From: Harmonia axyridis | Taxonomy: Eukaryota; Arthropoda; Insecta; Coleoptera; Coccinellidae | Direction: 5' to 3' | DNA: 64,000 bases | Assembly: GCF_914767665.1 (NCBI RefSeq) | Contig: NC_059501.1 | Coordinates: 30,232,501 to 30,296,500 of the forward strand | Shown: one piece after another, positions 57,801 through 64,000 of the stretch | Position numbering within the stretch: the first letter of the stretch is position 1 | How the letters are laid out: each line of letters begins with the position of its first letter | Translations under genes and position numbers: made by a program | The notes under the pieces: generated by a model | The model's database searches: none | The model's input: only the letters and a program-made list of their open reading frames with translations | What the model was told of the DNA's origin: nothing

Positions 57801-59816
57801 CCTACTTCTATCTAGTCAAAATATTTTTAACTAATACCTAGAGTATATGTACATTTATGGGCCATAATAACTGATAAGTATGAATTGAATATTTGGTATT
57901 TTTGATTTTGATAAAATTCTGTTTATTCGGTTTCCTACAAAATATTAACAGAAAATCAGAATTCAAGTCAAAAATATGATATTTTCAAATAATAGACTCT
58001 AAAGTTCTGTGACCAGATTTTAAAAGAATTTTTCGCATATTCAGAGAATGTAGAAAAATAAATTCCAGTATCGTAAATTATTAAGATGCATGGATTAACC
58101 AATCAATCAATAATAGACCCCATAAAATCTTATTCCTCTTTTCTTTCGAGTCCTTAATATTACTATGGTCAAAATATTAGTACAATTAATTTAAAACCCA
58201 GGTTTTAAATAGTAAAGTTTGTTTCATAGGTGTTGTTCCACCTTCTGTGTTGTTTCTTGGAAATTCAGTGAAATTATGTACGAACGACAATAATACAGAG
58301 GAATTAAATTGATGTGGCATGATTAGCAATATTCTTTTCGTCGCTAACTTCGTAATTGTCGTTAATACTAATATTACTTGAATTCCAATTTACTTGTTAT
58401 TAACGGTTTGTTTCAATAAACGACTGTTCGATCTAATTTTGTGTTTCATTGAAATCTTTTTTCTTTGCAGAGATCGTTCAGCAGGAAAACGACATTGAAT
58501 GGGGAAAATTACTTGTAAAGCTCAGAGCCCTTGGTTTCGATGGATTGCCACCTGGAGGAGGGTTGGCTTCGAAGTAAGTATCATTTTAAAATATCATATC
58601 TCAACATTGAAACAACTCCAACTAATCTTGAAGATTTAGATGAGGAAAGACATTTTACAAAATGTTCTGAATTACAATAATTATATTTGAGAAAGACATT
58701 TTATTTCTTTGAATCACTTTTTTTAAATTTGTTTGCATTTAAATCACTTGATAAAGACTATATCGATACATACATATTGTGTCAGCATACATTTTTTACA
58801 GGAACAACCTTTTTTTTTACGGCGGAAAGCAAGTCTCAAATATTTTTAGTCCATTAGGTGGCATAATATGTCCCCTAATTGATTATGAAAAATTTTTGGG
58901 ACTACCTTACATAAATGCTTCCTGTCCTAACAAAAAACAGGTTGTTCTTGTAAAAAACGTATGCTGTCACTATACTTTGTCAAATATGTATCGATATCAG
59001 CACCATGTGGTTCGATGTGCTGCTGGGGGTACATGTAACGAGAAATAAAGCTTACGCTTAGCCCTCTGGATAGGTTACAGTGATTTGGAGTAGTAATTGA
59101 CAATCAGAAGCTTATTCCAGTCATGCGAAGCTAGCAGCTGTACTGTGAAGTCAGCTGATAGTGCTCTGTTGCTCTCTTTTATCACTTTGTTGTGAATTGA
59201 AAAGAGATATTAATATTGTTTCCAGTTCTGTTTCATAACTTTGAAGTACCCTTTATAAATGTTTTAAAAAGACATCCAAAATCTTTTGAAATTGTAAAAT
59301 GTAAAAATGTACGATTAATTATTGTGCAAAAAATGTATCCAAAACTAAAAGCTTATGAATGTATTTTGTTATTCTAGCATTATTGATTTTCGTAGATCCG
59401 GAATCCTTCAATGTCCAAAGTTAATAATGCTGAGCAGATATATTCGAAAAAAAAGTTATCAAAGAATGAAAACATTCTTGTACGAATGCAAAAAGTAACA
59501 GTTTCCTGATCCAAAATTTAAATCAGCAAAATTGTCTTTTATTCCTCATTTAAAGAACAATTTTAACCTTTTCATTGCGAAGTAGTCTGAAAATATTATC
59601 TTTTGATTCGTATTGTAATCATTTGACTTTGAATAGTATGATATCCATCCAACTTTTGGTTCTCTCATTATTATGTGTCAATATATATATAAATCTAATG
59701 TTTTGAATATGTTCTCATTAATTTTTAATCTTATTTTAATTTTTTCAGGGGAACATTGATGACAAAAATCTATAGTGAACTTTGTCCTAAGCAGGCCGAC
59801 TCTGTTATAATAATCG
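42857..59816 (+). CDS. Protein phosphatase 2C, PPM1A/PPM1B-like (6+ exons)
   Basis: Exons 42857-43154, 44968-45257, 50519-50743, 50918-51035, 58471-58573 and 59749-59816 join in frame with GT/AG borders (phases 1,0,0,1,2,1). The product is a metal-dependent Ser/Thr phosphatase that in other animals dampens stress-kinase signalling. MGAFLDKPLTEKLLESGEGN is the family N-terminus. Metal/phosphate residues are seen in GWRLEMEDAH, FAVFDGHAGAGV, ANCGDSRAVLC, LACDGVWDVM and GSRDNMSIVL. Substrate-groove sentences VNGSLAVSRALGDYDYK and CEQLVSPEPDI are intact. LPPGGGLASK is followed by GTLMTKIYSELCPKQADSVI, aligned with '[21 protein letters not shown]' of vertebrates. The last coding exon was not placed: reading past the donor at 59817 gives a stop after NIDQTSY, and 62508 (+1 codon) or 61794 are possible acceptors. 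Introns 2 and 4 (5.3 and 7.4 kb) each contain an antisense LINE. Confidence 0.92.
43155..44967 (+). other. Phosphatase intron 1
   Basis: 1.8 kb, AT-rich, with a GTAATG donor and a TTACTTTCAG acceptor. No nested feature recognised. Confidence 0.7.
47109..47739. mobile_element. Possible 0.63-kb TIR element
   Basis: The left end AATATTCAGGTTGGCACAT followed by AAACATAGATAG pairs with the right end, whose reverse complement is AATATTCAATGTGCCAACCT then AAACATAGATAG. The outer and inner parts are inverted, while the GTTGGCAC core appears in the opposite sense, so the ends are rearranged. Inside, a minus-strand frame (47374-47607) ends MSEIQETNFKRAKRREITDG and TRRAKVAKLLISAGRYRK, basic and protein-like but unrecognised. 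Confidence 0.4.
47790..50330 (-). mobile_element. CR1/Jockey-superfamily LINE, near-complete ORF2 3' part
   Basis: Minus strand, in order. The end of an endonuclease domain (VSGDFNIDILSNNN near 50270; ISDHKGQIFTFSAV) is followed by a linker to 49419. After a 1-nt shift the RT domain (49402-48455) reads MKSKTACGYDDIPITVIKNS, NYRPISLLTAFSKI, QHGYLRGKGTTTALYELTSG, IDLSKAFDCVNH, NVGVPQGSVLGPLLFLLYNN and LLFVDDANALI (FVDD catalytic box). After another shift near 48480 the tail runs to 48146-47874 and ends FYNNLPKNVLDIVDIRKFKK and the stop. The 5' part of the element is missing. Only a few frameshifts, so it is relatively young. It lies antisense within phosphatase intron 2. Confidence 0.9.
52354..52698 (-). 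CDS. Candidate antisense exon inside phosphatase intron 4
   Basis: On the minus strand a good acceptor (TTTTATGTTTGCAG) precedes 52698 and a strong donor (TACTGG|GTGAGT) follows 52354. Between them a 308-nt open stretch begins at ATG 52661 (after an in-frame stop): MTSMVPYLENSGKYLELLGK, then TFVLHSKSTLRNEIKGLTDR, then an acidic tail VHFTYADEDKVPLSNLATSE. Composition looks like a real, partly coiled-coil host protein. The first 37 nt also read protein-like in another frame (MVYIRDKRALFINDKYGTVF). That suggests either a 5' UTR plus start or a frameshifted old exon. No family recognised and no partner exon found. Confidence 0.35.
52770..55080 (-). pseudogene. LINE relic related to the one in intron 2
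   Basis: Minus strand, in order. Endonuclease end SQLTPTLEKKLTKDNF and MLAGDFNINMMENTRW (54965); linker ORF 54622-54212; RT start VFLMKLKVAEVIPIYKTGDP and DIMETYKPVALLFK near 54000-54110. After a deletion of the RT palm come WSEDNNLILNKNKTKITLFN, KFLGVYIDEELEI, and the tail KLFNNLPPNI. It ends MEPYSLKDYGVNN with the stop at 52850-52852, matching VEPYSISEFLNYCGVDSRI of the intron-2 copy. A run of AAT repeats at ~52770-52785 is the likely 3' tail. It is more decayed than its relative. Confidence 0.8.
58802..59048 (+). CDS. Possible alternative last exon of the phosphatase gene
   Basis: A TTTTTTACAG acceptor at 58801 is in phase with the exon ending 58573. The frame runs SKNNLFFYGGKQVSNIFSPL to AAGGTCNEK and a stop at 59046-59048. 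It has no similarity to the conserved PP2C tail (which is supplied by 59749-59816), so it may be a chance frame. It is listed because phase, acceptor and 82-residue length fit. Confidence 0.2.
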
Positions 59817-60770
59817 GTAATATAGATCAAACATCTTATTAATTGATAATAACTTAAGTTATTTTCCTACGGTTTCTAGATTCCTAGAGAATTTTAAACC
59901 ACACACAAATCAGATCCATCTCATTACATATCTATGGAGGTAGAAAAAATAAACTTTTAATGAATCCATTCTGTCAGTTCGCTTTATACAGAATTTTATA
60001 TTTATAATGAAGATGTGTATTTAATGTAATATTTAGATTACTGATAAATTGTTAGTATTTTCTCAATGAATTGTCTTGAAAAATGGTAAAGTTCCCTAGA
60101 ATTGAACTTATTCATTGAATAAGTTCTAATAAATTTTTTATTACTGATGTATTGAATTTTTTTGAAAATAAATCCTATGAAAGGGTGATTTGCACCAATA
60201 AATTCCTATCCAAAATCCAAATTTTATATAGTAATTTTTCCATTCTTTGAAAGTTGTGTTCAACCAACATTTTCGAAAAAAAAAAAAAATATTTTTAAAA
60301 TCTGTATTTTTGTAAATTTTCGGAAATATTTAAATTCTTTAATCTATTTGTCATCAACACACTGGTGTGGTTTTGTTTATTTTTGATACATCTTCTTAAA
60401 CATAATTTCATTTCTTTACCAAGGTCAGTCCGGGTTTTAATTGGCCCACACTCGATAGTTTAGAATAACATTATTTCTAGATCCCTTCATTATTAGAATC
60501 ATTTTAATTACTTAGATTAATCACATTAATACATCTACAGATGTTACATAAAAATTTTGGAATATAGGTTTTAAAATTTGTTCGAAGAATAAATTCTCAA
60601 TCCAGTCTTCCATCACGAAATATTATATGGAATGCAACTATAACACTCTACCATTAATTTGCCCTCATTTCTAGGAAACTTTAGAGAGATAACAGTATGT
60701 AGAAAGGGCATTACATTTTATATTTTTAGTTGCATGAAATAGTACATCATATATTTCATTCAATTTATAT

Positions 60771-60985
60771 AGGGTGTTTCATAATATATGCGCAGAACTT
60801 CAGAATGTGATAGATCGTCCAAAAATATGAAAAAAAGGATCTAATAACTTACCATCTAAAATGCAACCATTTTTTTAAAATTTCAACAACCTGTATCTGG
60901 AGAATGGTGCATTTTAGAGGTTAAGTTAATAGATCCTTTTTTTCATATTTTTGGATCCTGGTCCTGCACATATATTAAACACCCT
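60771..60985. mobile_element. 215-bp MITE with ~100-bp TIRs
   Basis: AGGGTGTTTCATAATATATG on the left and its counterpart (reverse complement of the right end AGGGTGTTTAATATATGTGC) are inverted. The arms share CCAAAAATATGAAAAAAAGG and TCTAAAATGC further in, so nearly the whole element is a hairpin. Flanks contain TA. No coding capacity. Confidence 0.8.
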
Positions 60986-62628
60986 GTAGATTTAATATGG
61001 GCTATTGGATCCCTTCAACTCTTCCAAAATTGATTTGGTTCATATTGCAACTAAACTAGTTCTGAGGTTTTCCAAAATTTGCCAGATTGTCCAGAACTCC
61101 TTTTCTGTCAAAATTCAAAAAGTGAAATTTAATTTAGAATTTGATAAGTTCAAGTTATCTTTAATTCATCAAATCCCCAAAAGTAATATACTAATATAAT
61201 AATGTATAATAGAAATTGTTCATTAATTGTTATTATATAATTTAGTTATTATATCCTCGCCTGTTTGAAACTGAAATATAATTTTCTTTTTCAAGATGGA
61301 CTCTAAATGAACTCTGGGAGGATGAATTCTTTCACTACATCCCTCATTTATCAGCTCTTGTCAAGAGGATACGTCTAAACTAGTGCCAATTTCTTGATAT
61401 CGATGATAACTTCTTTTTATGTTTTGGACGAAATATACTTGGAAAATAAAATTATTGATATTCATTTTCAATTAATATTTTAATTAGATTTAATGTTTCG
61501 ATGTTTTACAATGGCTCTCCCAAAATTTCGGAATATCTTGATCTCATCAATTAATTCTAATACCTTTCAATTGGACAAAATTATATTCATTCATTATATA
61601 CTAGAATTTTTATGGTAATTCTTCAGTGACTAGTTGAAATTCTTCTTGAGCTGAAAGTATCCTGGAATATAAATAAGAAATGCCAGAAAGTATATCTATA
61701 TTAAATATTGTGTACATATAAATAGTAGGTAGATATTTTTACTTGGAGAAATATAAATTTACTACATAAATTTAACTATCGAATTATATTTTCAGGTTAT
61801 AGTTCAAAATCTTCTCCATTAAGTTACCTTTCGTTCGAAATCATTAGTATTTATAATTTTCAAATCCATTGATATATACTGAAAATGAAACTGCACTACG
61901 GTGCATGTTGAAATTTTTGATTCAAGAATTGATTTCAACAGTTCTGTAATACATGACAATGTTATTTTTCCCAAATAAGAAATGTTGAGTCCTAATGATA
62001 TCTTGTACAATAAATTTGTAAGATAATATTTATTTCTAACATTCTTTCCAAAGAATATATTATAAAGCAAAGATATTGTTGACATTGGGTATCGGTTTTT
62101 GCACAACTATTTATAAGAATTTTTTTCATTTTGAATGTGTTCTCTTAGGATATTCATCACAAATAATTGGAAAATTGAAATCATTTGTAGTTTTATTTGT
62201 GATGTTCACTGAATGTAGAGGAAAAATTGCGTACCTTTTCTGTAATTTCCTGAACTGTAACATTTTCAATAGGTTGTGTGCAATTGTCTGATTGATGTTA
62301 GACTTCTAGTTCCAGATTTTTTATCACTAGTCAATGAAATCACTATATTTATATATAACGCCTCTTTCGTTAACAGTAGATTAGCTCAATGAAATAAACT
62401 CACAAATGAAAATAATTATTGTGAATTTTCAATCTAGGCATTTGTTTAAATGAAACTGTGAAGTAATAAAAATATCTTTGTATTTTTGCAGTTTAAGTTC
62501 CATTCAAAAAGGTTTCTGGACAAGGCCTCATGACAAAATTGCGTGAATAATAATTAATCATACATAATATATGACATGAATAGAAGCAGGTTTAAACGCT
62601 CAAACCCATTTGCGCAAATTACTATATA

Positions 62629-62998
62629 CAGGGTGAGTATTTGACTTGTACATATATTTCAACTGAACATTCTTCAGGTCGAAAGAAACACTTTATTCCT
62701 TTAGTGTTTTTTCTGATTCGATTTTTTTTCTCACTTAGTATATCGGTTGTTCTGGAATTAACTGGACTTTGATGATGGAATGTTATGTTTGGAAAAGATT
62801 CACTATATCAATTCTAAACTATAGTCCAAAAATCATTACCTTCGATTCTATGCCATTTGCGAGATATAACTGAAAATTACATTTTTTTTTTGTATATCAA
62901 CAGTCTGCATCTTTTCAACCTAGCTGAGTGGGAAAAATGGTAAAGGAAAAAGTATTTCCTTCAGTTGAAATATATATACAAGTCAAAGACTCACCCTG
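62629..62998. mobile_element. 370-bp MITE with CAGGGTGA ends
   Basis: The left CAGGGTGAGTATTTGACTTG pairs with the right end (reverse complement CAGGGTGAGTCTTTGACTTG), continuing through ACATATATTTCAACTGAA. TATA borders both sides, so a TA or TATA target duplication is likely. The first five bases match the foldback element at 200-1746, but the rest does not. Confidence 0.8.
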
Positions 62999-63678
62999 TA
63001 TAAATAACAGATATTTACCATAAGTATTTACAAGGAAGTTTACCAAGGATTAGGCAAGCTATATTGTTAAAATGCCAATATGGGCCAAGTGTAGATTGTG
63101 GTGGGGGCCATGAACTTCAATCAATCATCAGATTCTGGATGAATAAAAGAATTACTTAGTTCTTTCGGATCAACTCATAAATGATCTAACTACATATTCA
63201 AGTCTTATCTTCTTCCTTGGTTGTCGATGTCCCAATCCAATGGTAAATCAAAATAGATCATTTAATGTATGCACCGATGTTACTGATTATTTTATAATCG
63301 AATTGTGTCTTGACTTGATTTAGAGAAAATACCCAAGCTCAATAAGGTTGAGCATAAGAATTATTAAATTTCATTCCATTGGAAAGTGCTCTGGAGAGGA
63401 TTAATTGGGATAATTTAATAAACGACCAAACTTTAGATATATTCACATAGTTGCTCATTGATTTACTAAATCATTATACCCAAAAAAAAAATATATAAAA
63501 ATCAAATTGATCTGGAGTCACTTCTGGACGGATGATATCTATAATTAAAAAGAATCTTATATCATTCTATAAAAAAAAATATTCTTTATACATTCATGGT
63601 TAATCAAGAAAATACTTTACTGATAGTGTACAATCTATGAAATAGATAATTATGCTACAGTGAAAAATGATCTGTCGA

Positions 63679-63830
63679 ATATGGAATACCACATGGGAGC
63701 CCTATATAAGGACAAATTTTGTTCATTATTTATATAAATAGCTTGTTATTTATAGAGTAAACAATATAGAAATTGTTATTGCGAGTTATCTACAGAAAAC
63801 CACAATTGTTTTGATGATGAAAGCTATCTT
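63679..63830 (+). pseudogene. Decayed reverse transcriptase scrap
   Basis: GIPHGSPI, a stop, then GQILFIIYINSLL corresponds to the RT motif 'GVPQGSILGPLLFLIYINDL'. IASYLQKTTIVLM downstream corresponds to 'ITSYADDTTIVL' with the catalytic aspartates lost. It is an isolated LINE relic. Confidence 0.6.
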
Positions 63831-64000
63831 TAAAAATATGAATCATAATCAATTGTCACTGTCGATATGTTCTCCGAGCACATCTGCATGGACAAAACCA
63901 TTGAGAGGAAAGCAATAACGAGAACCCTGTGCTGCTCGTGATGCTTGTTTAATCGATATCCTTTAAAAAAATAATCTCCAAGTTGACATGTCTGTGTGGG
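63831..64000. other. Window end, nothing recognised
   Basis: No supported feature; may continue the LINE relic. Confidence 0.3.

Larger units (their letters stand above)
51036..58470 (+). other. Phosphatase intron 4 (7.4 kb)
   Basis: GTTGTC donor (weak), TTCTTTGCAG acceptor. Contains a candidate antisense exon (52354-52698) and an antisense LINE relic (52770-55080). 55100-58470 is AT-rich with (AAT)n near 56728-56745 and no supported gene; the ORFs at 56917-57728 have no domain. Confidence 0.65.
59817..63678. other. Phosphatase 3' intron/UTR or flank
   Basis: AT-rich. Holds two MITEs (60771-60985, 62629-62998). Possible acceptors at 61794 (TATATTTTCAG, frame GYSSKSSPLSYLS) and 62508 (TATTTTTGCAG, immediate stop) could supply the phosphatase C-terminus. 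No other gene recognised. Confidence 0.4.

Noticed and set aside
1..64000. CRISPR array, tRNA/rRNA genes, prokaryotic operon or viral gene cluster
   Set aside because: No regularly spaced repeats, cloverleaf or operon-like gene packing was seen; the only tRNA-related sequence is the retroelement primer binding site.

Overview
The window reads as nuclear DNA of an insect. It is AT-rich, has spliced genes with GT/AG introns, and is crowded with Tc1/mariner-like elements, non-LTR (LINE) fragments, a BEL/Pao LTR retrotransposon primed by tRNA-Tyr, and TA-flanked inverted-repeat elements. A beetle is my guess from the repeat mix and gene style, but nothing here proves the order. No prokaryotic features, rRNA, tRNA genes or CRISPR arrays were seen.

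Layout. 0.2-1.75 kb is a 1.55-kb foldback repeat. 2-3.8 kb holds three decayed transposase/LINE scraps. 5.5-9.0 kb is a 3.5-kb TA-flanked element with terminal inverted repeats of about 0.9 kb, carrying an orphan ORF and a hAT-like remnant. 9.2-12.4 kb holds a LINE scrap and two mariner pseudogenes from different lineages. 12.7-13.0 kb is a minus-strand exon of a small membrane protein. 13.5-18.7 kb holds decayed ORFs, a MITE, a deleted DDE element and a CR1/Jockey-type reverse transcriptase fragment. 20.3-25.2 kb is an almost pristine BEL/Pao element: 653-bp LTRs that read the same and a 5-bp target duplication. Its single 1011-residue ORF has lost most of the reverse transcriptase and the integrase core in frame. 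It sits inside an older LINE, which is also interrupted by a mariner. 27-35 kb is mostly unassigned DNA with one possible signal-peptide exon, a LINE fragment and a second DDE copy.

Host genes. A five-exon theta-class glutathione S-transferase lies at 36.5-37.4 kb (+). A minus-strand initiator exon at 38.3 kb is in compatible phase with the membrane-protein exon at 12.99 kb. If they belong together, the GST gene lies inside that gene's ~25-kb intron on the other strand. A protein phosphatase 2C gene (PPM1A/PPM1B type) runs from 42.86 kb to at least 59.8 kb on + in six recognisable exons. Two of its introns each carry an antisense LINE of related type. The rest of the right end is intron or 3' flank with two MITEs and a decayed reverse transcriptase fragment.

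I found no convincing new biological system. The items most worth checking are the in-frame deleted BEL/Pao derivative, the three complementary deleted copies of one DDE element, the 3.5-kb inverted-repeat element, the putative minus-strand host gene enclosing GST, and a candidate antisense exon inside the phosphatase gene.
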